Both the position numbers and the translations under genes were made by a program. The notes beneath the pieces were generated by a model that saw only the letters and a program-made list of their open reading frames with translations, ran no database searches and was not told the origin of the DNA. Of a DNA stretch of 64,000 nucleotides, positions 1 through 10,355 are shown in pieces (the stretch's first letter is position 1; every line of letters starts with the position of its first letter). This DNA comes from Luteimonas wenzhouensis (lineage in GTDB: Bacteria; Pseudomonadota; Gammaproteobacteria; Xanthomonadales; Xanthomonadaceae): the NCBI RefSeq assembly GCF_007859305.1, contig NZ_VOHE01000001.1, forward strand, positions 372,001 to 436,000, read 5' to 3'.

Positions 1-73
1 GACCGGCTGGCTGGGCGGCTACAACTTCCAATGGGCCTGGGCATCGGGCCGGGCCGCGGGACAGGCCTGCTGA
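1..73 (+). CDS. C-terminal tail of a YhiN/BaiN-like NAD(P)/FAD-dependent oxidoreductase (5' end outside window)
   Basis: Only the last 23 residues are present, read from base 2 to the TGA at 71-73. They contain GGYNFQWAWASGRAAGQA, which closely resembles the conserved C-terminal FAD-contacting segment of the HI0933/YhiN/BaiN flavoprotein family. The family is soluble, binds FAD through an N-terminal Rossmann fold and is poorly characterised in most bacteria. The identification rests on this one motif. The gene ends 145 bases before katG on the same strand, and I see no clear terminator between them. Confidence 0.6.
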   Translation, partial: TGWLGGYNFQWAWASGRAAGQAC

Positions 74-110
74 TCGCGACGATCGAGGCAGTGCATCGCC
101 GCAGGTGTCG

Positions 111-147
111 ATAGAGGGCACCAATCGCCCCGTTCACATCATTCGAT
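111..147 (+). promoter_or_regulatory. candidate OxyR-type binding site upstream of katG
   Basis: Four tetramers sit at exact 7-base spacing: ATAG (111-114), CAAT (122-125), TTCA (133-136) and CGAT (144-147). The OxyR consensus is ATAG-N7-CTAT-N7-ATAG-N7-CTAT. The first, second and fourth boxes match at 4, 3 and 3 of 4 positions, but the third matches poorly. The centre lies about 90 bases before the katG start. Activation of katG by OxyR is well established in proteobacteria. This site is only a by-eye match. Confidence 0.28.
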
Positions 148-173
148 TTCCCTAACCGACGACCGCCTTCTAA

Positions 174-2435
<2,262 letters not shown>

Positions 2436-2458
2436 CGCAGGCCGCGTCGCCCGCCACG

Positions 2459-2490
2459 GAAGACGCCGGCAGCCGCCGGCGTCTTTCCTT
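2459..2490 (+). terminator. intrinsic terminator of katG
   Basis: A perfect 11-bp stem, 2460-2470 pairing with 2475-2485 around the loop AGCC, ends in TCTTTCCTT. It lies 25 bases after the katG stop and separates katG from the convergent hslR gene. Confidence 0.8.
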
Positions 2491-2513
2491 GCGCGGCCGG
2501 GCGCGACCTGCCG

Positions 2514-2930
2514 CTACAGCGCGTCGATGTCGCCCAGCGCGCGCAACAGGCGGCGGGCGCGCTTGTCGGGACGCGACTGCGGCGGACGATAGCCGTCGCG
2601 CGCGGCCCTGCGCAGCCGGGCCGCCTCCTCGCGGGCGAGGCGCGAAGCCTCGTGCTCGCGGTACAGCGCCTGCGCCACCGGCGCCGGCCCGCGCTGGTCC
2701 GACAGCCCCAGCACCTCGACCTCGAACACGTCCTCGCCGCGCACCACGCGCAGCGCGTCGCCCACGCGCACCAGCCGCGAGGGCTTCGGCCGCTGTCCGG
2801 CGACCTCGACCTTGCCGGTCTCCACCGCCTGGCGCGCGAGCGGACGGGTGCGGAAGAAACGCGCCGCCCACAGCCAGACGTCGATGCGCACGCCGCGCAA
2901 CGCTCCTGCCTCGGAAGGGGGTTCCACCAT
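2514..2930 (-). CDS. hslR: heat-shock protein 15 homologue, S4-domain RNA-binding protein
   Basis: The 138-residue basic protein has an S4 RNA-binding domain at about residues 14-75, with the typical IDVWLWAARFFRTR entry and the GKVEVAG turn, followed by a strongly basic charged tail. In E. coli Hsp15 binds the 50S subunit carrying a stranded nascent chain and helps recycle it. The start at 2930 is chosen because an AGGAG lies 9 bases upstream; the reading frame runs open further upstream into unrelated sequence. It lies 95 bases after rplS on the same strand, so it may be read through weakly from the ribosomal operon. Length matches the family (about 133 residues). Confidence 0.85.
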   Translation of the reverse strand: MVEPPSEAGALRGVRIDVWLWAARFFRTRPLARQAVETGKVEVAGQRPKPSRLVRVGDALRVVRGEDVFEVEVLGLSDQRGPAPVAQALYREHEASRLAREEAARLRRAARDGYRPPQSRPDKRARRLLRALGDIDAL

Positions 2931-2964
2931 GCGCAGTGCTCCTGCGGGGGAATGCCTGAATGCG

Positions 2965-2988
2965 GACGGCCGCCCGGAGGCGGCCGTC
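2965..2988 (-). terminator. stem-loop between rplS and hslR
   Basis: A perfect 10-bp GC stem (2965-2974 with 2979-2988) closes a four-base loop in the rplS-hslR gap. There is no T tract on the minus strand, so it may act as a weak or factor-dependent terminator or as an RNA 3' end stabiliser. Confidence 0.5.
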
Positions 2989-3025
2989 GACGGGCGGGCG
3001 CGGCGGTGCCGCGCGGGCCCCTGCC

Positions 3026-3445
3026 TTACTCGGCCGCCTCGGCCTTGGCGGCGGCGGCGGCGGCGCGCGCCTTGGCGTTGCCGGCCAGGTCTTCCTTGAT
3101 GCGCGCCTTCTTGCCCTCCAGGCCGCGCAGGTAGTACAGCTTGCCGGCACGGACCTTGCCGCGGCGCTTGACCTCGACCGAGTCGATGGCCGCGCTGTGG
3201 CTCTGGAACACGCGCTCCACGCCGTAGCCGTGGGAGATCTTGCGCACGGTGAACGAGGAGTTGAGGCCGGCGTTCTTCCTGCCGATGACCACGCCTTCGT
3301 AGGCCTGGATGCGCTCGCGGTTGCCTTCCTTCACCTTTACGTTGACGACGACGGTGTCGCCGGGGCCGAAGTCGGGGAGCTTGCGCTGGACCTGCTCGCT
3401 TTCGAACTGCTGCAGCAGGTTGTTCAGGGAGGGCTTGGTGGTCAT
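3026..3445 (-). CDS. rplS: 50S ribosomal protein L19
   Basis: L19 sits at the 30S-50S interface near bridge B8. The protein has 139 residues, against 115 in E. coli. The extra length is a C-terminal alanine/lysine/glutamate tail ([16 protein letters not shown]), a common extension in high-GC relatives. The core shows FGPGDTVVV and RVFQSHS. It is the last gene of rpsP-rimM-trmD-rplS, separated from trmD by 144 bases, which hold a candidate internal -10 element. Confidence 0.97.
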   Translation of the reverse strand: MTTKPSLNNLLQQFESEQVQRKLPDFGPGDTVVVNVKVKEGNRERIQAYEGVVIGRKNAGLNSSFTVRKISHGYGVERVFQSHSAAIDSVEVKRRGKVRAGKLYYLRGLEGKKARIKEDLAGNAKARAAAAAAKAEAAE

Positions 3446-3542
3446 GGTGGTGTCTCGATGGAGCCTGTTGGATTAGTTGTAGGCGTGGTGCACGCGGACG
3501 CACGCTCTTGGCACGGGACCGGCCGCAGCAGGTCAGCCAGTC

Positions 3543-3548
3543 ATTGTA
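3543..3548 (-). promoter_or_regulatory. candidate -10 element upstream of rplS
   Basis: TACAAT reads on the minus strand about 98 bases before the rplS start, in the longest gap of the operon. I see no convincing -35 hexamer at 16-18 bases, so this is a weak call for extra expression of L19. Confidence 0.25.
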
Positions 3549-3589
3549 GCCGGAAAACCCGGCCGCACGCCACGCCCCCGGCCCCGCTT

Positions 3590-4339
3590 TCAGTCCCCGG
3601 CCGGCCCCTCCCCCGGCTGGGCGGCCAGCCAGGCCCGCTCCTCGGGCGACAGGTCGGCCGCGGCCAGCAGGTCCGGGCGCCGCCGCCGGGTGCGCAGCAG
3701 CGACTGGCGCCGGCGCCAGCGGGCGATCTCGGCGTGGTTGCCCGACAGCAGGACCTCGGGCACGGTCCCCAGTTCGTGCTCGACGGGGCGGGTGTAGTGC
3801 GGGCAGTCCAGCAGGCCGTCGGCCTCGAAGCTGTCCTGGGCCGCCGACCCGGCATCGTTCAGGGCCCCTTCCTGGAGCCGGGCCACGGCGTCGACCACCA
3901 CCGCGGCAGCCAGTTCCCCGCCCGAGAGCACGTAGTCCCCGATCGACAGTTCCTCGTCCACTTCGGCCTCGAGCAGGCGCTCGTCCACGCCCTCGTAGCG
4001 GCCGCACAGCAGGACCAGGCGCGGCCGCGCCGCCAGTTCCCGGACGATGGCCTGGGTGAGCGGCCGGCCCTGCGGGCTGAGGTAGGTGACCCGGGCCGGG
4101 GCCGGATCGGCCGCGCGCGCGGCCCGGATCGCGGCCCGCAGCGGGTCGATCATCATCACCATGCCCGGCCCGCCGCCGAACGGCCGGTCGTCCACGCGGC
4201 GGTAGTTGCCTTCGGCGTAATCGCGCGGGTTCCAGCCGTGGAGCGACAGCAGCCCGCGCTCGCGGGCCCGGCCCACGACGCCGAAGCCCGCACACTGGGC
4301 GACGAACTCGGGGAACAGGCTGATCAGGTCGATGCGCAT
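3590..4339 (-). CDS. trmD: tRNA (guanine37-N1)-methyltransferase TrmD
   Basis: Methylates G37 next to the anticodon with S-adenosylmethionine and so prevents +1 frameshifting; essential and cytoplasmic. The 249 residues (E. coli 255) show the SPOUT trefoil-knot segments [15 protein letters not shown] and [11 protein letters not shown], plus the N-terminal [11 protein letters not shown] typical of the family. The start is confirmed by that N-terminus. It lies between rimM (91 bases upstream) and rplS, in the classical order for this operon. Confidence 0.97.
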   Translation of the reverse strand: MRIDLISLFPEFVAQCAGFGVVGRARERGLLSLHGWNPRDYAEGNYRRVDDRPFGGGPGMVMMIDPLRAAIRAARAADPAPARVTYLSPQGRPLTQAIVRELAARPRLVLLCGRYEGVDERLLEAEVDEELSIGDYVLSGGELAAAVVVDAVARLQEGALNDAGSAAQDSFEADGLLDCPHYTRPVEHELGTVPEVLLSGNHAEIARWRRRQSLLRTRRRRPDLLAAADLSPEERAWLAAQPGEGPAGD

Positions 4340-4430
4340 GTTCGGGGTCCGGGAACGGGGGGACGCGGCGCCGGGAACGGGCCTGGCCGGGACCCCGGCG
4401 AGGATGCCAGGGCCGGGCGCGGGGCGCGGT

Positions 4431-4943
4431 TCAGAACTCCGGATCCCAGTCGACCGTGACCTGGCCGGCGTCCAGATCCACCGCGAGGATGTAATCGGGC
4501 TGCACGAACGGCACCATCCGCTCGCGTTCGCCGTGCACCACCATCACGTCGTTGGCCCCGGTGGAGAACAGGTGCGAGACCACGCCCAGGTCGACGCCAT
4601 CGGCGTTGACCACGCGCAGGCCTTCCAGGTCGACCCAGTAGTACTCGCCGGGCCGCGGCGGCGGCAGCGCCGAGCGCGGCACGTACAGCTCGGCGCCGAA
4701 CAGCGCCTGGGCGGCGTCGCGGTCCTCGACCCCGGGGATCTGCGCCACGATGCCCTTGGCGGTGGCGCGTCCGCGGATGCCCTCCAGCTCCCGCTCCAGG
4801 CCCTGGGCAGTGCGCAGCAGCAGCGGCCGGTAGCGCAGGACCGCCCCGGGCGGGTCGCTGAAGGATTCGAGCTTGACCTCGCCGCGGACGCCGAACGCGC
4901 CGCGGATCCTTCCCATGAGGATGCGGCGCCCGGGATCGTTCAT
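4431..4943 (-). CDS. rimM: ribosome maturation factor RimM
   Basis: Assists maturation of the 30S head by binding S19. The 170 residues divide into an N-terminal RimM beta-barrel ([19 protein letters not shown] at about residues 10-28) and a C-terminal PRC-barrel ([16 protein letters not shown], about 95-165). Length matches the E. coli protein (182). It starts 33 bases after the rpsP stop on the same strand and is cotranscribed with it. Confidence 0.95.
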   Translation of the reverse strand: MNDPGRRILMGRIRGAFGVRGEVKLESFSDPPGAVLRYRPLLLRTAQGLERELEGIRGRATAKGIVAQIPGVEDRDAAQALFGAELYVPRSALPPPRPGEYYWVDLEGLRVVNADGVDLGVVSHLFSTGANDVMVVHGERERMVPFVQPDYILAVDLDAGQVTVDWDPEF

Positions 4944-4976
4944 GCCTGCAGCGGCTGCGCGGCGCGCAACCGGGCG

Positions 4977-5234
4977 TCAGGCGGCCGGGGCGGCCTTGAC
5001 GGCTTCGCGGTACAGCGAGCGGACCTTGTCGGTCAGCTGGGCGCCGTGCTTGACCCAGTGCTCCACGCGGGCGGTGTCGATCACCACGCGCTGCTCGGCG
5101 CCCTGCGCCACCGGGTTGTAGTAACCCACGCGCTCGATGTTGCGGCCGTCGCGGGCGCTGCGCGAATCGGTGACGATGATGTGGTAGAAGGGGCGCTTCT
5201 TCGCGCCGCCGCGGGTGAGGCGGATCTTGACCAT
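4977..5234 (-). CDS. rpsP: 30S ribosomal protein S16
   Basis: S16 is an early-binding 30S assembly protein. The 85-residue product begins [17 protein letters not shown], the near-invariant family N-terminus, which fixes the start at 5234 even though the frame is open for 25 further codons upstream. It is the first gene of the rpsP-rimM-trmD-rplS operon. The 5' region to 5330 is GC-rich and I see no clear promoter hexamers. Confidence 0.97.
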   Translation of the reverse strand: MVKIRLTRGGAKKRPFYHIIVTDSRSARDGRNIERVGYYNPVAQGAEQRVVIDTARVEHWVKHGAQLTDKVRSLYREAVKAAPAA

Positions 5235-5330
5235 GGTGCGGTTCCGGTGTTGCCCAGTCGCCAGGATGGCGAGGTAAGCCGGCAAGTTTACGCCATGGCG
5301 CGGGTCCACGGAAACCCCGGGGGTGGCCGT

Positions 5331-6134
5331 TCACCCGGCGAGCGGCCGCCAGGGCTGCGTCGCCAGGGCCCCTGCCAGGGTCTGCATCAGCGCCGGGTCC
5401 GGGCGAAGGCTGGTCCCGTCGATGCCCGCCAGCGGCCAGATCCCGTTGGCGTTGGCCGCGAACGCCGCGCGCAGGCCGCCCAGCGCGCGGGCCTCCACCG
5501 GCGCGTGGCGCTGCGCCACCCCGGCCTCGTCCAGCCCGGCCTGCAGCAGCCGCTCGGTGGTCCCGCGCAGGGCCTCGCCCCGGGGCCAGACCACCTGGTG
5601 GCCGTCCCAGAAGCCGATGTTCCACGTCGAGCCCTCGCTGATCCGTCCGCGCGCGTCCACGAACAGGGCGTCGTCAGCGCCCTCGCGCAGCGCGCGCCGG
5701 CGATAGTGGAACTGCGGGAACAGACCCACATGCTTGACCTGCGGCAGCGGGCGCTGGAAGGCGAACGTCTTCACCCGGACCGGCTTCGGGTCGGCCTGTC
5801 GCGGCGGGTTGACCGACACCAGCAGTTCGACCGCCTGCGGGCGGTCCGGGCGGGACGGATCGAAGCCGGGCGCGAACGCGGTGACCCGCACGCTGGCGTC
5901 GTCCATCCCCGCCAGGTCGAGCGCGGCGAGGATCGCGCCGCGGACGCGGGCCTGGTCGAGGCCGCCGTCGAACAGTTCGCGGTTGCCCGCGTCCAGCCGC
6001 TGCAGGTGCAGGTCCAGGCCCTGCACCGCGCGCCCGCGCACCTGCATCGAGCTGAAATGGCCATAGCCGGCCAGCGCCAGCGCGCGCAGTTCGTCGGCGG
6101 TGGCCTGGCGGCCGTCGATGCAGGCGGTGCCCAT
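5331..6134 (-). CDS. class IV PLP-dependent aminotransferase / aminodeoxychorismate lyase-like protein
   Basis: Fold-type IV PLP enzyme of 267 residues. K134 in PQVKHVG is the expected Schiff-base lysine, and the motif DALFVDARGRISEGSTWN (about 155-172) is the family signature that orients the cofactor phosphate. Such proteins include 4-amino-4-deoxychorismate lyase (PabC), branched-chain and D-amino-acid aminotransferases. The sequence does not separate these clearly, so no symbol is given. The ATG at 6134 follows GGGG; an in-frame GTG at 6158 is possible. It lies 47 bases downstream of ffh. A folate role is plausible only by family. Confidence 0.82.
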   Translation of the reverse strand: MGTACIDGRQATADELRALALAGYGHFSSMQVRGRAVQGLDLHLQRLDAGNRELFDGGLDQARVRGAILAALDLAGMDDASVRVTAFAPGFDPSRPDRPQAVELLVSVNPPRQADPKPVRVKTFAFQRPLPQVKHVGLFPQFHYRRRALREGADDALFVDARGRISEGSTWNIGFWDGHQVVWPRGEALRGTTERLLQAGLDEAGVAQRHAPVEARALGGLRAAFAANANGIWPLAGIDGTSLRPDPALMQTLAGALATQPWRPLAG

Positions 6135-6181
6135 GGCCCCATTGTGCGCGATCGCCACGTTCGCGGCGACGCAGGCGGTGC

Positions 6182-7552
6182 TCAGCGGAACGGCATCCGG
6201 CCCATGCCGCCCATCATGCCCTGCAGCCCGCGCATCATCCCCTTCATGCCGCCGCGCGAGAGCTTGCCCATCATCTTCTCCATCTGCTGGTACTGCTTGA
6301 GCAGCTTGTTGACGTCGGAAGGATGGGTGCCCGAGCCGCGGGCGATGCGGGCGCGGCGCGAGCCGTTGAGCAGGGCCGGGTTGCGCCGCTCCTTCTTGGT
6401 CATCGAGTTGATGATCGCGATCATCCGCGGCACTTCCCTGCTCTGCTGCACCTGCTGCTTGAGATGCTCGGGGATCTGGCCCATGCCCGGCAGCTTCTCC
6501 ATCAGGCTGCCGATGCCGCCCATGTTCTGCATCTGCTCGAGCTGGTCGCGCATGTCGTTGAGGTCGAACTTCCGGCCCTTGGCGACCTTCTCGGCCAGCT
6601 TCGCGGCCTTGTCCTTGTCGACCTGCTGCTCGACCTGCTCGACCAGCGACAGCACGTCGCCCATGTCGAGGATGCGGCTGGCGACGCGGTCGGGATGGAA
6701 CACGTCCAGGCCGTCGGACTTCTCGCTGGTGCCGACGAACTTGATCGGCTTGCCGGTGATGTAGCGCACCGAGAGAGCGGCACCGCCGCGCGCGTCGCCA
6801 TCGGTCTTGGTCAGGACCACGCCGGTCAGCGGCAGCGCCTCGCCGAACGCCTTGGCGGTGTTGGCCGCGTCCTGGCCGGTCATCGCGTCGACCACGAACA
6901 GCGTCTCGGCCGGGTTGGCGACCGCGTGCAGGGCCTTGATCTCGGCCATCATCGCCTCGTCGATCGCGAGGCGGCCGGCGGTGTCGACGATCAGCACGTC
7001 GGCGAACGACTTGCGCGCGTCGGCGATCGCCGCGCGCACGATGTCCTCGGGTTTCTGCCCGGCGTCGGAGGGGAAGAACAGCGCGCCGTTCTGCCCGGCC
7101 AGGGTCCTGAGCTGCTCGATCGCGGCCGGCCGGTACACGTCGGCGGACACTACCATCACCTTCTTCTTTTTCTTCTCCTTCAGGTGCCGGGCAAGCTTGC
7201 CCACGGTGGTGGTCTTGCCCGCGCCCTGCAGGCCGGCCATCAGGATCACCGCCGGCGCCGGCACGTTGAGGTTGAGATCGGTGGCCTGCGAGCCCATGAC
7301 CGCCGCCAGCTCGTCGCGCACCACCTTGATCAGCGCCTGGCCCGGAGTCAGCGACTTGAGCACCTCCTGGCCGACCGCGCGCACCTTGATCCGCTGGATC
7401 AGCGCCTGCACGACCGGCAGCGCCACGTCCGCCTCGAGCAGGGCGATGCGCACCTCGCGGGTGGCCTCGCGGATGTTCTCCTCGGTCAGCCGGCCACGGC
7501 CGCGGAGGCGGTCGATGGTGCCGGACAGGCGCTGGGTGAGCGATTCGAACAT
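6182..7552 (-). CDS. ffh: signal recognition particle protein Ffh
   Basis: GTPase that binds signal sequences and 4.5S RNA and delivers ribosomes to FtsY at the membrane. The 456 residues show the N domain (1-90), the P-loop GLQGAGKTT (107-115), the DTAGR (about 190) and TKTDGDARGG (about 247) GTPase motifs, and a methionine-rich M domain from about residue 295. The C-terminus is unusually rich in Met and Gly (MKGMMRGLQGMMGGMGRMP). Its promoter has a consensus -10 and lies back to back with ypjD, as in E. coli. Confidence 0.98.
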   Translation of the reverse strand: MFESLTQRLSGTIDRLRGRGRLTEENIREATREVRIALLEADVALPVVQALIQRIKVRAVGQEVLKSLTPGQALIKVVRDELAAVMGSQATDLNLNVPAPAVILMAGLQGAGKTTTVGKLARHLKEKKKKKVMVVSADVYRPAAIEQLRTLAGQNGALFFPSDAGQKPEDIVRAAIADARKSFADVLIVDTAGRLAIDEAMMAEIKALHAVANPAETLFVVDAMTGQDAANTAKAFGEALPLTGVVLTKTDGDARGGAALSVRYITGKPIKFVGTSEKSDGLDVFHPDRVASRILDMGDVLSLVEQVEQQVDKDKAAKLAEKVAKGRKFDLNDMRDQLEQMQNMGGIGSLMEKLPGMGQIPEHLKQQVQQSREVPRMIAIINSMTKKERRNPALLNGSRRARIARGSGTHPSDVNKLLKQYQQMEKMMGKLSRGGMKGMMRGLQGMMGGMGRMPFR

Positions 7553-7583
7553 GGCGGCGGGCGTCGCGGGAACGGAACCGCGG

Positions 7584-7589
7584 ATTATA
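7584..7589 (-). promoter_or_regulatory. -10 element of the ffh promoter
   Basis: A perfect TATAAT on the minus strand lies 32 bases before the ffh start. No good -35 hexamer is seen at normal spacing; the region between ffh and ypjD is only 85 bases. Confidence 0.5.
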
Positions 7590-7637
7590 GCCGCCGGCCC
7601 GCTTCGGCCCGCCGCGCGTTCATGCGAAACTTCGGCG

Positions 7638-8426
7638 ATGGCCGTTGTCGCCCTCTCCTCGCTGTTCTACCTGCTCGCCGCCTGGCTGGTGATGCGCCGG
7701 CTGCAGGTGCAGCGCGAGGCGGGGGCCGGCTCCTGGCTGCTGACCGCGCTCGCGGCGATCATGCTCCACGCCCTGTTCCACGTGCTCGCTTGGCGCGCGG
7801 GCGCCGGCGTGGACCTGCACTTCTTCTCCGCGCTGTCGCTGGTGGGGCTGGGCATGGCCGCGCTGACCACCCTCTACGCCGCCGCCGGGCACATGGGGGC
7901 GCTGGGGGTGGTGGTGTTCCCGGTGGCAGCGCTGTGCCTGCTGGGCGACGCACTGGCCGGCGGGTCGAGCGCGCGGGCGCTGGGCTGGCGGCTGGAGCTG
8001 CACGCCTGGCTGGCGCTGCTGGCCTACGCCACCCTGGCCATCGCCGCGCTGCTGGCGATGATGCTGTGGCTGCAGGAACGGGCCCTGCGGCGGCGCGAGT
8101 TCCACGCCTGGCTGCGCCTGCTGCCGCCGCTGACCGAACTCGAATCGCTGCTGTTCCGGACCATCTGGGCGGGCTTCGTGCTGCTCTCGGCCACCCTGCT
8201 CACCGGGGTGCTGTTCGTGCACGACTTCTTCGCCCAGCACCTGATCCACAAGTCGGTGCTGAGCGCGCTGTCCTGGCTGGTGTTCGGCGCCCTGCTGCTG
8301 GGCCGCTGGCGCCGCGGCTGGCGCGGCGCCAAGGCGGTGCGCCTGACCCTGGTGGCGATGGCGCTGCTGGTGCTGGCGTTCTTCGGCAGCAAGTTCGTGC
8401 TGGAACTGCTGCTGCGGCGGGTCTGA
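7638..8426 (+). CDS. ypjD: inner-membrane protein YpjD, CcsA/CcmC-like cytochrome c assembly family
   Basis: The 262-residue protein has about eight hydrophobic helices and the CcsA-like fold, including the paired histidine segment [15 protein letters not shown] (about 193-207), which in relatives faces the periplasm. The family resembles haem-handling CcsA/CcmC proteins, but the function of YpjD is not established. Divergence from ffh, exactly as in E. coli, is the main support for the symbol. The ATG at 7638 is the only start before the first helix; the frame upstream is not coding. Confidence 0.8.
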   Translation: MAVVALSSLFYLLAAWLVMRRLQVQREAGAGSWLLTALAAIMLHALFHVLAWRAGAGVDLHFFSALSLVGLGMAALTTLYAAAGHMGALGVVVFPVAALCLLGDALAGGSSARALGWRLELHAWLALLAYATLAIAALLAMMLWLQERALRRREFHAWLRLLPPLTELESLLFRTIWAGFVLLSATLLTGVLFVHDFFAQHLIHKSVLSALSWLVFGALLLGRWRRGWRGAKAVRLTLVAMALLVLAFFGSKFVLELLLRRV

Positions 8427-8442
8427 CGCCGCGCCCGCGGGT

Positions 8443-9063
8443 TCAGGGGTCCGGCGCGACCGCGCCGGGCATCGCCACCCCCGCAAGTTCGCCGATCCAC
8501 GCCTGCCGGTTGGCCTTGAGGTCTTCGGCGATGAAGCGACGCGTGCCATCGAATCCATAGCCGCGCCGGCTGATGCCCAGCATCAGGACCCCGCCCTCGA
8601 TCCGTTCGTACCGGTAGGCGTTCCATTCGATGATCGGGTCGCCGTCGCCGGTCCTGCCGGGGAGCACGAAGTCGAGCAGCGCACCCCCGCTGTCCTCGTT
8701 GATCACCAGATCGTAGTTGACGGTCGGATCGGTGCGCTGGAGTTCCCGCAGTTCGAGCAGTTTGTGCATCGCCGCCTCGACCGGGGTGGCGTCGACGGCG
8801 AGCAGGTCCAGCAGCAGCATCTGCCGGTAACGCTCCAGCGTCTGTCCCGCGGGCAGGTATTCCTGGCGGAATATGGCCGGCGGCCTGGCCGCGCTCCAGG
8901 CGAGCGCGAATTCGATCCCGTCCAGCCGCAGCGGGCCGGGCACCGACAGGTGGTCCACGGGCGGGTCCGCGGCCCGGGCCGGCAGGCCCAAGGCCAGCAC
9001 CAGGCCGAGGATGGCCGACGCCCATGCGCGCGCACGCCGCGCGCGGCTGCTTCCATTCGACAT
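8443..9063 (-). CDS. exported protein of unknown function
   Basis: I do not recognise this 206-residue protein. It begins with a basic segment ([10 protein letters not shown]) and a hydrophobic core ending in ARA at about residue 31, a convincing Sec signal peptide, so the mature protein should be periplasmic. It has no cysteines and no obvious catalytic motif. The body mixes helices ([20 protein letters not shown]) with likely beta strands ([25 protein letters not shown]). It ends 17 bases from ypjD (convergent) and is divergent from the PLP enzyme at 9163. Confidence 0.7.
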   Translation of the reverse strand: MSNGSSRARRARAWASAILGLVLALGLPARAADPPVDHLSVPGPLRLDGIEFALAWSAARPPAIFRQEYLPAGQTLERYRQMLLLDLLAVDATPVEAAMHKLLELRELQRTDPTVNYDLVINEDSGGALLDFVLPGRTGDGDPIIEWNAYRYERIEGGVLMLGISRRGYGFDGTRRFIAEDLKANRQAWIGELAGVAMPGAVAPDP

Positions 9064-9162
9064 GCCTGCATCTCCCTATGCGACCGCCGGAAGCATCTCC
9101 CACGCGCCCGGCCATTGCAAGGCCGTCGCGCGGGCCGGCCGGCCCCTTGGGAATGGGCGAAA

Positions 9163-10344
9163 ATGGCCCATCCCCCCGCTGCAGCCGACGCCATGCCCTT
9201 TCCCGACGACCACGGCCGCCTGGCCTGCAACCGGCACCACGCCTGGACCTCGGCGGCGATCCGCCGGATCGAAGCCGACTTCAACCGTTCCGCCGACACC
9301 CACCTGATCCCGCTCTCGCTGCCCGGCTTCCCCGGCATCGACATCTACTTCAAGGACGAGTCCAGCCATCCCACCGGCAGCCTCAAGCACCGGCTGGCGC
9401 GCTCGCTGTTCCTGTACGCGCTGGCCAACGGCTGGCTGCACGAGGGCAGCACGGTGGTGGAAGCCTCCAGCGGTTCGACCGCGGTGTCGGAGGCCTACTT
9501 CGCGCGCCTGCTGGGGCTGCCGTTCGTGGCCGTGATCCCGGCCTCGACCTCGCCCGAGAAGATCGCCGCGATCGAGTTCCACGGCGGCCGTTGCCACCTG
9601 GTGCGCGACCCGCGCGAGATCGCCGCCGAATCGGCGCGGGTGGCACGCGCGAGCGGCGGCCACTTCATGGACCAGTTCACCTACGCCGAGCGCGCCACCG
9701 ACTGGCGCGCCAACAACAACATCGCCGAATCGATCTTCCGCCAGATGGAGCACGAGCCGCACCCGGTCCCGGCCTGGGTGGTGTGCAGCGCGGGCACCGG
9801 CGGCACCAGCGCGACCATCGGCCGCTACGCCAGCTACCGCGGCTTCCCGACCCGGGTGCTGTGTGCGGACCCCGAACACTCGGCCTTCCATGCCCACTAC
9901 TCGGCCCACGTGGAAGGCCGCGCGGCGCCGGAGGCCGCCGCGCCGCCCTCGCGCATCGAAGGCATCGGGCGCCCGACCGCCGAGCCGAGCTTCGTCCCCG
10001 GCTGCGTCGACGCGATGGTGAAGGTGCCCGACGCGCTGGCGCTGGCCGCGATGCGCTACGTCAACCGCCGCCTGGGGCGGCGCGTGGGCGGCTCGACCGG
10101 CACCAACTTCGTGGGCGTGCTGCGGGTGGCGCAGGCGATGCGGGCGCGGGGCGAGGACGGATCCATCGTCACCATCCTGTGCGACGGCGGCGAACGCTAC
10201 GAGCACAGCTACTACAACCCGGACTGGTACGCGGCCGAAGGCATCGACATCGAGCAGGCCGACCGGGTGATCGCCGAGGCGGCCGACGGGGACGGTCCCC
10301 TGCCCGACCTGCAGCCGGTCTCGCGCCACCCACCCCGCGCCTGA
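9163..10344 (+). CDS. fold-type II PLP-dependent enzyme, cysteine synthase-like family
   Basis: The 393-residue protein resembles the O-acetylserine sulfhydrylase/cystathionine beta-synthase fold. K75 in PTGSLKHRL is the expected Schiff-base lysine, and [12 protein letters not shown] (about 198-209) is the cofactor-phosphate loop. The substrate loop, TSGNT in true cysteine synthases, reads SSGST here (about 102-106), and the usual KxE/NPxxSVKDR entry reads [14 protein letters not shown]. Canonical CysK/CysM activity is therefore doubtful. An alternative ATG at 9193 gives 383 residues; neither start has a strong Shine-Dalgarno sequence. The enzyme stands alone, divergent from the exported unknown protein. 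Its substrate is unknown. Confidence 0.8.
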   Translation: MAHPPAAADAMPFPDDHGRLACNRHHAWTSAAIRRIEADFNRSADTHLIPLSLPGFPGIDIYFKDESSHPTGSLKHRLARSLFLYALANGWLHEGSTVVEASSGSTAVSEAYFARLLGLPFVAVIPASTSPEKIAAIEFHGGRCHLVRDPREIAAESARVARASGGHFMDQFTYAERATDWRANNNIAESIFRQMEHEPHPVPAWVVCSAGTGGTSATIGRYASYRGFPTRVLCADPEHSAFHAHYSAHVEGRAAPEAAAPPSRIEGIGRPTAEPSFVPGCVDAMVKVPDALALAAMRYVNRRLGRRVGGSTGTNFVGVLRVAQAMRARGEDGSIVTILCDGGERYEHSYYNPDWYAAEGIDIEQADRVIAEAADGDGPLPDLQPVSRHPPRA

Positions 10345-10355
10345 GCGGGCGCGGC

